Source: G963665595 sp963665595
GTDB lineage: Bacteria > Actinomycetota > Coriobacteriia > Coriobacteriales > CADBOM01
Direction of reading: 5' to 3'
Length of the DNA: 64,000 nucleotides
Assembly (NCBI GenBank): GCA_963665595.2
Contig: CAXXJK010000004.1
Span: forward strand, 248,001 to 312,000
Below the pieces are notes generated by a model. That model had not been told where the DNA came from. It did no database searches and was given only the letters and a program-made list of their open reading frames with translations. Below are positions 17,721 to 26,252 of this stretch, in pieces (position 1 is the first letter of the stretch; every line of letters starts with the position of its first letter). The translations under genes and the position numbers were made by a program.

Positions 17721-17775
17721 TTGACCAAGTGCAATACCTCTGATAAGTTTTGTTACGAAAAGAATAATCGTAACA
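17721..17775 (+). promoter_or_regulatory. Promoter and inverted-repeat operator of the ABC uptake operon
   Basis: TTGACC (17721-17726), a 17-bp spacer and TAAGTT (17744-17749). Directly after the -10 comes a perfect inverted repeat, TGTTACGA (17751-17758) and TCGTAACA (17768-17775) with 9 bp between, at the expected start site. Its position suggests a repressor operator, possibly metal- or haem-responsive. Confidence 0.6.
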
Positions 17776-17786
17776 CAGGGGGATAG

Positions 17787-18893
17787 ATGAAAAAACTTCT
17801 CAGTACGCTACTGATGGTCTGTTTGCTTTCAATTACATGCGTATTTGCTGTTGCCGGATGTACGCAAACAACTAATGCGACAAAGACAACGAGCACGTCC
17901 ATAACCGATGTCTATGGACGCACCGTCCAGATACCGACCGATGTCAAAACCGTCGCAACTGTCGGTAGCGGAGCGCGCTTTGTGGTCTATGCGGGCGCTC
18001 AAGACAAGCTCGTTGCAGTTACCGAAATGGAAACGAGCCCTGCTCTTTCACGACCCTACACCATTGCATACCAGTCACTTTTTGCAGCGCTGCCTTCAAC
18101 AAGTAACGGAAATCACCTTATGGAAACGAGCGTAAATGCTGAACAGCTGCTTGCAATTCATCCTGATATCGTTATTTCCAGCCGCAGCGCCGAGGAATGT
18201 GAGAACCTGCAAAACGCTATTGGTATTCCGGTGGTCGGCATATCATATCAAGACCAGCTATTCTCTGACGATGTCTACACATCAATAATGGTAGTCGGAC
18301 AAGCTTGCGGGACCAAAGAACACGCCGATGCCGTCGTTGCAAAAATGAAGGGCTGGCAAGAAGATCTCAACAGTAGGACCGCTTCCATCCCGCAAGATAG
18401 TAAGCCAACCTGCTACGTTGGTGCAGTCAACTATAAGGGTGCAAAAAGTTTTGGTGGAACCTACGCTCACTATGCTCCCCTTGAAGCTGTAAACGCCATT
18501 AATGTCGCGGATGCCACAGGACAAACCGGATCAATACAGATTGATTTGGAACAACTAGGGACATGGAATCCTGATTATATGTTTCTCAACACCGGCAATA
18601 TGGATCTCATGAAACAAGATTACTCCACCAACCAAGCATTCTTTAAAAACCTAACCGCGTTTAAAGAAGGACATTTATACTCTCAACCCTCATTCAATTA
18701 CAACGGGACAAATGTTGAATTGGGAATCTGCGATGCCTATTTCATTGGTTTCACCATTTATCCTGCAGCGTTTTCTGACCTTAATCCCGCAACCGTATAC
18801 GATGATATCTTCAAAACTATGCTGGGAACGGAGTACTATAGTACTATGAAAACGAATAACTTAGATTTCAAACAAATTTCTTTCTCTTCATAA
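17787..18893 (+). CDS. ABC-transporter substrate-binding lipoprotein (iron/haem/cobalamin type)
   Basis: 368 aa. The signal peptide MKKLLSTLLMVCLLSITCVF ends at the lipobox AVAGC (Cys ~25), so the mature protein is a membrane-anchored lipoprotein. The binding fold starts with ITDVYGRTVQIPTDVKTVATVGSG, typical of FepB/BtuF-like class III receptors (D-x-x-G-R-x-V-x-I-P). HPDIVISS and the C-terminal lobe follow. It is followed by a FecCD-type permease. The likely ligand is a ferric siderophore, haem or corrinoid; the choice cannot be made from sequence. The ribosome site is GGGGGA. Confidence 0.87.
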   Translation: MKKLLSTLLMVCLLSITCVFAVAGCTQTTNATKTTSTSITDVYGRTVQIPTDVKTVATVGSGARFVVYAGAQDKLVAVTEMETSPALSRPYTIAYQSLFAALPSTSNGNHLMETSVNAEQLLAIHPDIVISSRSAEECENLQNAIGIPVVGISYQDQLFSDDVYTSIMVVGQACGTKEHADAVVAKMKGWQEDLNSRTASIPQDSKPTCYVGAVNYKGAKSFGGTYAHYAPLEAVNAINVADATGQTGSIQIDLEQLGTWNPDYMFLNTGNMDLMKQDYSTNQAFFKNLTAFKEGHLYSQPSFNYNGTNVELGICDAYFIGFTIYPAAFSDLNPATVYDDIFKTMLGTEYYSTMKTNNLDFKQISFSS

Positions 18894-18935
18894 CCCTTGT
18901 TTGCCAGCACTGATAACTACTTATACGTATGTATG

Positions 18936-18968
18936 AACCTCGCAGCGCAGCTCCTCCGCTGCGAGGTT
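18936..18968 (+). terminator. Intercistronic hairpin between binding protein and permease genes
   Basis: AACCTCGCAGCG (18936-18947) and CGCTGCGAGGTT (18957-18968) pair perfectly over 12 bp with a 9-nt loop, followed by CTGTTT. It probably acts as a partial terminator or mRNA-stabilising stem that makes the lipoprotein more abundant than the permease. Confidence 0.65.
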
Positions 18969-18988
18969 CTGTTTCGAAAGGTAGAAGC

Positions 18989-20083
18989 ATGGAGCCCTTA
19001 AGGCTTAATGTCAGAACGCACGAAAAACCTGATCAACAGTTTACACATAGCTATTTCAAATATATTTATCACAAACGATTGCTGATAATCTTAATGGCGC
19101 TGATTACCTTGATAACCGCGCTGTGCTCCATCATGGTTGGTTCATCAAATCTTTCCTTTTTTGATGTTGCCGCTGCGGTATGCCACATAGGAAGCGAATA
19201 CAATCAGATCGTAGTTTGGAATTTACGTATGCCCCGTGTACTGACAGCTATTGTTGGCGGCATCGCACTTGCCATAGCGGGGTGCGCATTCCAAAGTATG
19301 TTGCGAAATCCACTTGCATCAGCCACCACACTCGGTATTTCGCAGGGTGCAGCATTCGGAGCATCGGTTGCGATAATTTTACTGGGTGCTGGTAGCACTA
19401 TGGCATACGAAGGCGTTCAACTCTCATCTAATTCCTACCTTACCGCCATATGCGCATTCTCTGGTGCCATGATTTCAACATTAGTAATCCTCGGGCTTTC
19501 ACGTATACGAGAGATGACCCCTGAGTCCATTATTCTCGCCGGAGTGGCCCTATCGGCACTTTTCGCCGGTGGCACAATTTTTATTCAGTACTTTGCTGAA
19601 GATTCTCAAGTAGCTGCAGTAGTGTTTTGGACGTTTGGCGACCTGAGTCGCGTGTCGTATAAAGAAATTGGTGTCATGGCTATAGTCACGGCCTTCAGCA
19701 CCCTATTTTTCATTTTTAATAGATGGAACTTAAACGCTATGGAAACTGGTGAGGCATTGGCTCACGGACTGGGTGTAAACGTTAAGGCTATGAGAGCAGC
19801 CGGTATGATCATCGCTGCCGCAGCAGCCGCCACGATTACCTCATTTTGTGGCATCATCAATTTTGTTGGCCTAGTGGCCCCGCATGCTATGAGAAGACTG
19901 GTCGGTTCAGATTACCGCTTCCTTTTGCCGGCATCTGCCTTTGCGGGTGCCGAGTTATTGCTGTTGAGTGATATTCTCGCTCATGCAATTTTCTCCCCTC
20001 TTATTCTCCCTATTAGCGCAATTACTTCATTCGTAGGTGCTCCCGCATTCCTATACCTTCTCTTTAAGGGAGTCCGTCGATGA
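18989..20083 (+). CDS. FecCD-family ABC permease
   Basis: 364 aa with about 9-10 transmembrane helices. The family core is clear: MPRVLTAIVGGIALAIAGCAFQ, then NPLASATTLGISQGAAFGA (the conserved NPLA..LGxxxGA), GVALSALFAG and the ATPase-contacting LGVNVKAMR stretch, then GLVAPHAMRRLVGSDYR. It forms the channel for the upstream lipoprotein's ligand. The start at 18989 (GAAAGG upstream) is preferred, because an earlier ATG at 18929 would translate the hairpin. The stop codon overlaps an ATG (ATGA) that used to begin an ATPase gene. Confidence 0.88.
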   Translation: MEPLRLNVRTHEKPDQQFTHSYFKYIYHKRLLIILMALITLITALCSIMVGSSNLSFFDVAAAVCHIGSEYNQIVVWNLRMPRVLTAIVGGIALAIAGCAFQSMLRNPLASATTLGISQGAAFGASVAIILLGAGSTMAYEGVQLSSNSYLTAICAFSGAMISTLVILGLSRIREMTPESIILAGVALSALFAGGTIFIQYFAEDSQVAAVVFWTFGDLSRVSYKEIGVMAIVTAFSTLFFIFNRWNLNAMETGEALAHGLGVNVKAMRAAGMIIAAAAAATITSFCGIINFVGLVAPHAMRRLVGSDYRFLLPASAFAGAELLLLSDILAHAIFSPLILPISAITSFVGAPAFLYLLFKGVRR

Positions 20084-20195
20084 CGATGAAGATATTCTGC
20101 AAGTTGTGAATGTCAAAACAAATGCAATAAAGAAAAAGCGTGCTCAGTCAAAAGAACAAACACCTCATGTAAAAAGATTAACAATAGAAAAGTAA
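20080..20195 (+). pseudogene. Remnant of a deleted ABC ATPase gene (inferred)
   Basis: Class III uptake operons place the ATPase gene here, usually overlapping the permease stop. An overlapping ATG does start at 20080 (MTMKIFCKL) but stops after nine codons. A different frame ends in a lysine-rich tail (VKTNAIKKKRAQSK) with its stop at 20193-20195. The two pieces could be the start and end of an ATPase gene with the Walker-containing middle deleted. No Walker A, signature or Walker B is present anywhere here. Confidence 0.4.
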
Positions 20196-20205
20196 GGATA
20201 CGACC

Positions 20206-20787
20206 ATGAACGAAATAGCGCAGTACTTTGATCAGCGAGCCGATGAATGGGACCTCTGCACGTGCAGGACAAGCCCGGTACAGGGAGCTGTAGCATCCAT
20301 AGCGCATATACAACCGGGATCGAGAGTTCTTGATTTAGGATGCGGAACCGGAATCATGGCCGACGTATATATAGAGCGAAATGTCAGAGAGTTTATAGCT
20401 CTTGATATCGCACCCCGTATGGTCGAAATCGCGCAACAGAAATACTGCCATGAGTCTCGCGCTCAGTTTATTTGCTGTGATGCATTGTGTTACAAAGACC
20501 TAGAGCCTTTTGACGCAGTGGTGATCTATAATGCCTATCCTCATTTTCTTGACAAAAGAGCACTGGCCGAACATATAAGCACTCTCCTGAAACCACACGG
20601 ACGTTTTATCGTGGCCCATAGTATGGGTAGAGAACAGATGAATCTTCACCATGCCAATGTACCTCAATCGGTGAAAACTGAGTTGCCACCTGCAACCGAA
20701 GCTTCCCTTATCTGGACGCCTTGGTTTGATATTGACTCCGTTGTCGATGCTCCCGGATTCTACTGTTTTTCCGGCGCTTTGCGCTGA
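20206..20787 (+). CDS. Class I SAM-dependent methyltransferase
   Basis: 193 aa. Rossmann motif I is VLDLGCGTGIM (~45-55), the acidic residue after strand 2 is in FIALDIAPRMVEIA, and motif IV is FDAVVIYNAYPHF. This is a UbiE/Coq5-like small-molecule methyltransferase fold without a recognisable extra substrate domain. It follows the metal/haem uptake genes with a good site (AAGTAAGGATACGACC) and is probably in their operon. A role in modifying the imported compound or a metallophore is an inference. Confidence 0.82.
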   Translation: MNEIAQYFDQRADEWDLCTCRTSPVQGAVASIAHIQPGSRVLDLGCGTGIMADVYIERNVREFIALDIAPRMVEIAQQKYCHESRAQFICCDALCYKDLEPFDAVVIYNAYPHFLDKRALAEHISTLLKPHGRFIVAHSMGREQMNLHHANVPQSVKTELPPATEASLIWTPWFDIDSVVDAPGFYCFSGALR

Positions 20788-20799
20788 AAGTCGTCTGTT

Positions 20800-23700
20800 T
20801 TATTCACTCCGCAATGCTTCAACCGGATCACGCCGAGAAGCTGCTGACGAAGGAATGAGACCAGCAACAAGTGTCAATACCACGCTTATACCGATCAGCG
20901 CGACAGCAGATGTCCACGGCAGGGTCATTATGTTGGACACTTGGAAGAGATTCAACACAATCATGTTCACGGGTATCGACGCCGCCAACACTACGACAAT
21001 AGCAAATACGCCCGCTATTAAACCTTCGATGATAGTTTCTGCGTTAAACACATTGCCAATATTGCGCTTTGATGCTCCCATCGCGCGCAGAATGCCAATC
21101 TCCTTTTTGCGCTCAAGAACAGAGATATACGTGATGATACCTATCATGATTGAACTTACTACCAGTGAAATACTCACAAATGCGATCAGCACGAGGCTGA
21201 TCATATTGACGATGTCTGTTACTGAAGAAATAAGCGATCCCATGATGTCGGTATACGATATCACTTGGTCGGTTTTGCCTTCATCTTGCATCTGTTGGTT
21301 ATAGGCATCGATAACCGTAAGCACATGCCCCTTATCCGCAAAGTCTTTGGGATAGATGCTGATGGACTCGGGATTTCCCTCTTCAGCGTAGCCTAACTTG
21401 CTTATGTTGTTGTCATAGGTAAGCTCGCTTGCGTTCATGTAATTGGTAAGAAGCGAGGTTAAATCGCCTTGATCCATATTGAAATGAATGGCGCTGGCAA
21501 AGACGCTTGTGTCTAGAGAAATAGCATTGCCCATGCTGCTGACAAGCGAGTTCATTGACTGTTGCATCGAAGTGACCATTACGTCTGCCATCTGCTGCAC
21601 CGTCTGCGCCATCATATTTTGCAAGTAAGGCATAAACGTGTTGGCCATATAGCTCCGCAAAATATTTTGAACCTGTGAAGCGGATGCCTGTCCCGTAATG
21701 AAGACTATCTGATTTATCTGCTTTTGTACCCCGTCAGTAACAAGATATGTCTCAAGATCAGGGTTGATATTGGTCGTCGCAGATATGGTTTCTCCCGGAT
21801 GCCTACTAAACCAATAAGTAATAAACCCACTAACAAGATTCGATTCAATCTTATTCACAGCAGCAAGCTGATCGGTCGTGAGTGAAGTATTATTCAAACT
21901 ACTAAAATCCGGAGAAGGTATGTTTGAAAGCATAGTCGTCATGGCGGGCACGTCCATAAGACTACTCGTATCGACATTCGAGCTACTCGTGTCGAGCGCA
22001 CTTGTATCAAAGGAGAATGCGTTTCTAATTGCATCTTGATCCACGCTGATCATTGAACCGAAGTCGAGAGAGCCAACTTGACCGGACTGAAGTTCATCAA
22101 ACGTTTTGCCCGTGAACACATCAATCTCAGGATTTGCCTTTTGTTGTTGCACAATCGGTGAGGCAGCAGCCTGTGACATCAGATGTGTGATGAGACCATG
22201 TGTATAGGCGATGCCCTGAGAAAGCGCCACGGTAGATGTGGTTGAATTAGGTCTAACCACGCCCACCACTTTAAGAGTGGTGCCATTATTGACCTGTTGA
22301 AGCATATATTCTTCGTCGTCGGACATATCAGTCCAGGTACCATACTCGGCGTTAAGTTTATAGTCGTCACATGAAGGAACAACCTTAAAAGTAAGATTCA
22401 TGGCATCATTATAGGTAAAACTTGCTACGGTATCCGGAATATCAACCTTCTCAGACTTCATGACTTTTTTCATCAAGCTTTCAAGTTCTTCAGGATCGAG
22501 CACGCCTAGGTTATACAACGTAAAATCGCTCAAAGTGCCACTCTTGCCCAACACCAGCACACACTCATCGTAACTTTCAGGCCAACGTCCCGTCACCACA
22601 TCATACTGAGAATCCAGAAGATCTTGGTCATCGATCATCTCCTCAAAAGAACTAGAGGAAAACAAGGAATCAAAAGCAGAGCTCGATGACATCGACGTAC
22701 TGGTCATCTTTGAAAATGAACTGGGATTCAGCTGAACCACGCCATCTGACGTGTCGCTTCCATATATCTGCGGCGTGATGCCGTACCCATACCTGATCGT
22801 GTTGACATATTGCTCAATTCCGGACTGGCCACTATCCAGATAGGTCTTAAATGAAGAGAGATCATTACTCTTGATCTTCGCAAACATATCGGAAAGTACC
22901 GTCTTTTCGGGTATGACAGTCGTGGAGATGTCACCTGTCGAGGTATCGCTTTTTACCGTAGTCGCAGTACTGGTGCCGGTGATCAAGCTCGTGACATCAT
23001 AACTAGATTTGCTAATAGTAAGCGGATACGATGAGAGCGTGTCTTCCTCTACTTTTGCGATGTATTCATTGACGCCATTGGAAAGAGCCAGAATAGCAGC
23101 AATGCCGATGATGCCGATAGATCCGGCAAATGCCGTCAAAAATGTACGACCTTTTTTCGTCATGAGATTGTTAAATGAGAGCGAGAGGGCAGTCAGAAAC
23201 GACATGGAAGCCTTGCGCTCGCGTTTACGTTGAGTGGCACCCTCAAAAGATGCTGTAGCGGCATCGCTGACAACTGGTTCACCCGCTATGAGAGCGGCCG
23301 CCAAAACACTATTTTCGCTCACACCGTCAGATACGAGCGGATTGCTGTCGTCGCTAATCTGTCCATCAGAAAGACGCACAATGCGCGTCGCGTATGACTC
23401 GGCAAGTTCTGGATTATGCGTAACCATGATGACCAGACGATCATTTGCTATTTCAGAGAGCAGATCCATGACTTGTGTGCCCGTCGTAGTGTCTAAAGCT
23501 CCCGTCGGTTCATCAGCCAAAACGATATCAGGGTCATTTACCAAAGCACGGGCAATGGCGACACGTTGCATCTGCCCACCGGAAAGTTGATTGGGCTTTT
23601 TGTTTATGTGATCTCCCAATCCTACCTTCTCAAGTGCCTCCGCAGCTCGAGCGCGTCGTTCAACGCGTGAGACACCTGAAAGTGTAAGCGCCAGTTCGAC

Positions 23701-24009
23701 ATTAGAGAGAATGGTCTGATGGGGAATGAGGTTGTAACTCTGGAAGATAAAGCCTATACGATGGTTGCGATAGGTATCCCAGTCACTGCTCTTATAGCGC
23801 TTCGTGGAGGTACCGTTAATGACGATGTCACCCGAATCACTACGATCCAGACCACCAAGAATATTCAATAAGGTAGTTTTTCCTGACCCGCTGGGCCCAA
23901 GCACCGCCACAAACTCATTATCACGAAAACTGATCGACACATCGTCAAGAGCTCTCTGCTCAAACGAGCCCATCTTATACGACTTACTGATGTTCTTCAA
24001 TTCTATCAA
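20800..24009 (-). CDS. ABC ATPase-FtsX-type permease fusion (MacB-like)
   Basis: 1069 aa. N-terminal ATPase (~1-230): Walker A GPSGSGKTT, Q-loop FIFQSYNLIP, signature LSGGQMQR, Walker B IVLADEPTGALD, His-switch VTHN, as in LolD/MacB. After a linker comes TM1 (~285-310), a very long Ser/Thr-rich extracytoplasmic domain (~310-930) and three C-terminal TMs with VLERKKEIGILRAMGASKRNI, the FtsX/MacB motif. Such exporters act by mechanotransmission on peptides, antibiotics or cell-wall enzymes rather than classical transport. MacB is usually ~650 aa, so the outer domain is unusually large. No membrane-fusion protein is adjacent. Confidence 0.87.
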   Translation of the reverse strand: MIELKNISKSYKMGSFEQRALDDVSISFRDNEFVAVLGPSGSGKTTLLNILGGLDRSDSGDIVINGTSTKRYKSSDWDTYRNHRIGFIFQSYNLIPHQTILSNVELALTLSGVSRVERRARAAEALEKVGLGDHINKKPNQLSGGQMQRVAIARALVNDPDIVLADEPTGALDTTTGTQVMDLLSEIANDRLVIMVTHNPELAESYATRIVRLSDGQISDDSNPLVSDGVSENSVLAAALIAGEPVVSDAATASFEGATQRKRERKASMSFLTALSLSFNNLMTKKGRTFLTAFAGSIGIIGIAAILALSNGVNEYIAKVEEDTLSSYPLTISKSSYDVTSLITGTSTATTVKSDTSTGDISTTVIPEKTVLSDMFAKIKSNDLSSFKTYLDSGQSGIEQYVNTIRYGYGITPQIYGSDTSDGVVQLNPSSFSKMTSTSMSSSSAFDSLFSSSSFEEMIDDQDLLDSQYDVVTGRWPESYDECVLVLGKSGTLSDFTLYNLGVLDPEELESLMKKVMKSEKVDIPDTVASFTYNDAMNLTFKVVPSCDDYKLNAEYGTWTDMSDDEEYMLQQVNNGTTLKVVGVVRPNSTTSTVALSQGIAYTHGLITHLMSQAAASPIVQQQKANPEIDVFTGKTFDELQSGQVGSLDFGSMISVDQDAIRNAFSFDTSALDTSSSNVDTSSLMDVPAMTTMLSNIPSPDFSSLNNTSLTTDQLAAVNKIESNLVSGFITYWFSRHPGETISATTNINPDLETYLVTDGVQKQINQIVFITGQASASQVQNILRSYMANTFMPYLQNMMAQTVQQMADVMVTSMQQSMNSLVSSMGNAISLDTSVFASAIHFNMDQGDLTSLLTNYMNASELTYDNNISKLGYAEEGNPESISIYPKDFADKGHVLTVIDAYNQQMQDEGKTDQVISYTDIMGSLISSVTDIVNMISLVLIAFVSISLVVSSIMIGIITYISVLERKKEIGILRAMGASKRNIGNVFNAETIIEGLIAGVFAIVVVLAASIPVNMIVLNLFQVSNIMTLPWTSAVALIGISVVLTLVAGLIPSSAASRRDPVEALRSE

Positions 24010-24191
24010 GGGGACTCCCTTATATAGGTGTATCTATCCATTTTTGATTATATGAGAGTACTCAATAGACATGTGTCAAAAAGCAGCCCCTCCTCTTGAA
24101 GACAACAGAGATTGCGCAATGACTCCATGTATGAAAAATGAATCAGAACAGAAAACTATAAGAGTTTTTGGACAAAATACACTATAAATTG

Positions 24192-24214
24192 TTCGAATCA
24201 GATGATTCGGAACG
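24192..24214 (-). terminator. Hairpin downstream of the LPXTG-protein gene
   Basis: GTTCGAATCA pairs with TGATTCGGAAC with one bulged base. It lies about 45 bp beyond the stop at 24259 on the minus strand and is followed by an A+T-rich stretch. The rest of 24010-24258 shows no gene. Confidence 0.35.
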
Positions 24215-24258
24215 ATCGTGTAATAAAACACGTCGATAGATGCGCATCTAAAAATCTC

Positions 24259-25398
24259 TCAATTGTTCTTCCTGCGTTGCACGAGACAATGTCCCCACAC
24301 AAGAACAATAATGCCGCAGAAGGCAACGATGCCCGCAAAAATCAATAGGGTGACGCTCATGTCACCCGTTGCCGGCAGCGCCGGTAGTATTTGAAACACG
24401 ACTGTCTGCGAGCCTTCGTATACGTCAAGCCCTGCAACGGTAATTGTGGCCATACCACTCGATACATTATTGGTATAAGTAAGTTTGTAGTCGGTGCCTT
24501 CAGTAAGATTCACCGTGTTTAAGGTAACGGTAATCGCAGGCGTGATGGCGGAGCCCGTATAGTGCTGCGCATCAATTGCAGAGATGGTCGCCTGCGAAAT
24601 ATCACTCGCATATTGATATTCGATCAACCATTGGTGCGATAGATACGACATTTCTGAGCGAAGTTGTGAGGTATCGCGCAGATAGTTACGCGAGCAGTAA
24701 AGAGCGGTCATGGTCTTGTATCCTGCCGAAATATCCAATGAAGTGAGACGATTGTCATTGCAGAACAACAGCCCGAGCGAAATACAGCCCGTCAAATCGA
24801 TTGAGCGCAGACGATTGTACGCACAGTTGATAGATCCAAGAGAGGTACAGCCGCTCGCATTGAGAGTGGTAAGATTACCATCAGCAATACGCACGTGATC
24901 CACGGCGTGATTACTCTCACAATAAAGAGAGCGTAATGATGTACAACCGCTGACATCAAGCGAAGTAGGTGTATCCCCTTCGAAGTCGATAGAAACAACT
25001 GGCACCGAACCCAATGAAGCGGGCACCCTCAACGTACTTGATGAAAAACCGGTTACATAGGCCCCATAGCCTTGATCTCCCGTTTTGATACTGTAGGTAA
25101 GACCACTTGAAGGATCAATGGTCGCAACGGTAGCAACTGAAATAGACGTGGCATCAGTTGAGAACGTATTCGACGAACCATTCGACGTTAGCAATAAACC
25201 ACTAGATACGTCCTTATTCTCACTTGGTGAAAGTTCACCTGCACTGTCGGTTTGAATACCAGTGTCGGCAGCATTTTCATTGGCAATTGCTGGACCTGAT
25301 GTGAAAATAAGAAAACCGATGACGATGATGCATAAGAGCACCCATCGCACTATTCGATATAGGTAAGAACACTGAGGAAGAATCGTTGTCGAAAACAT
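24259..25398 (-). CDS. LPXTG-anchored leucine-rich-repeat surface protein
   Basis: 379 aa. Signal peptide (VLLCIIVIGFLIFTSGPAIA) and a low-complexity Ser/Thr stretch, then four to five LRRs of the form SLDVSGCTSLRSLYC and SIDLTGCISLGLLFC, then an Ig-like/cadherin-like module (YTGSAITPAITVTLN...TYTNNVSSG). The C-terminus is a full sorting signal: LPATG, a hydrophobic helix and a basic tail QRRKNN. It is predicted to be covalently attached to peptidoglycan by sortase. The ATG at 25398 has GGGAG 8 bp upstream and is preferred to 25419. No sortase gene is in the window. Confidence 0.87.
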   Translation of the reverse strand: MFSTTILPQCSYLYRIVRWVLLCIIVIGFLIFTSGPAIANENAADTGIQTDSAGELSPSENKDVSSGLLLTSNGSSNTFSTDATSISVATVATIDPSSGLTYSIKTGDQGYGAYVTGFSSSTLRVPASLGSVPVVSIDFEGDTPTSLDVSGCTSLRSLYCESNHAVDHVRIADGNLTTLNASGCTSLGSINCAYNRLRSIDLTGCISLGLLFCNDNRLTSLDISAGYKTMTALYCSRNYLRDTSQLRSEMSYLSHQWLIEYQYASDISQATISAIDAQHYTGSAITPAITVTLNTVNLTEGTDYKLTYTNNVSSGMATITVAGLDVYEGSQTVVFQILPALPATGDMSVTLLIFAGIVAFCGIIVLVWGHCLVQRRKNN

Positions 25399-25559
25399 CG
25401 CACAAACTCCCATCGCCACATTGGCACCCTAGTACCGTTCAATACCCTGCCGCGCTTGTCTGAGTGTAACATACGAGTGATACAAAGGATAATATTTAAA
25501 TGGGTTTCAATCTATGTAGTGCGCTGATTCTCTCAATCATACATACCTCAAGAAACGCA

Positions 25560-26249
25560 TCACGTAGGTAGTTCTGTAAGCTTAATCAACATATGTGCAG
25601 CAAACATCATGAATGCATTATCTGTTTCATTTTGAATAGCGTATGACACGTTATGAGCAAACTCAGCGAGATGATTATCAATGAACTCCTCTTTCAAATC
25701 TCTCCATTCCAATGCGCTTGCGGCATCATTCTCACGCCACGCGCTGGCTTCTGCATATGCCACATAGGAAACAAAATCTAATTCACTAGTAAGTTGATCA
25801 TATGTGTCGCGAACAGTTTCCTGATTCACCAAACCCAGATCACGGTAATACTGTCCCACTGCAAAACTCTCACCTTTTTTCTGAGCAATGAGCGTTTTAT
25901 TCTTAACCCATTTGGACCCAGCGAGAGGAATAAGAATCGGCGGAGCTATGAAAAGGCGGGTATATTCCTGTCGCAAATCAGCGACACGCTTCTCGGGCAA
26001 ATATCCTATAAGAACGTTTTTCAATATGCTGCATTCATCGGCCATAAATGGTCTGCCTTGTGATGCAGCGTCGCATAACACTCTATAGGATTCAACCGCC
26101 TCCTCTGATGTAAACAATTCAGCATGCTTGATATCCAGGTATGAAAATTGCCATGACATCAATTGAAAAAGCCGAGCAACTGCCGATACTCGTTCGTAGA
26201 GTGGATTTTCCAACCTAATTTTTTTGCTATCGTCTACAGCCATAAGCAT
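25560..26249 (-). CDS. TorD/DmsD-family molybdoenzyme chaperone
   Basis: 229 aa, all-helical, the expected length for TorD-like chaperones. The conserved central LRQEYTRLFIAPP (L..EY..LF) is the family signature, and the later DHLAEF-like HLAEFAHNV corresponds to its C-terminal helix. It binds the Tat leader or apo-form of a molybdopterin enzyme during cofactor insertion. It is the last gene of the minus-strand reductase operon, starting 3 bp after the upstream stop. It is one of two TorD paralogues in the operon. Confidence 0.8.
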   Translation of the reverse strand: MLMAVDDSKKIRLENPLYERVSAVARLFQLMSWQFSYLDIKHAELFTSEEAVESYRVLCDAASQGRPFMADECSILKNVLIGYLPEKRVADLRQEYTRLFIAPPILIPLAGSKWVKNKTLIAQKKGESFAVGQYYRDLGLVNQETVRDTYDQLTSELDFVSYVAYAEASAWRENDAASALEWRDLKEEFIDNHLAEFAHNVSYAIQNETDNAFMMFAAHMLIKLTELPT

Positions 26250-26252
26250 CCA

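Noticed and set aside
20726..21304. 192-residue plus-strand frame over the end of the ABC fusion gene
   Set aside because: Antisense to a clear FtsX-like C-terminal domain and overlapping the methyltransferase end; a shadow frame.
24192..24214. GTTCGAATC resembling a tRNA T-loop
   Set aside because: No acceptor, D or anticodon arms around it; better explained as a terminator-like hairpin.
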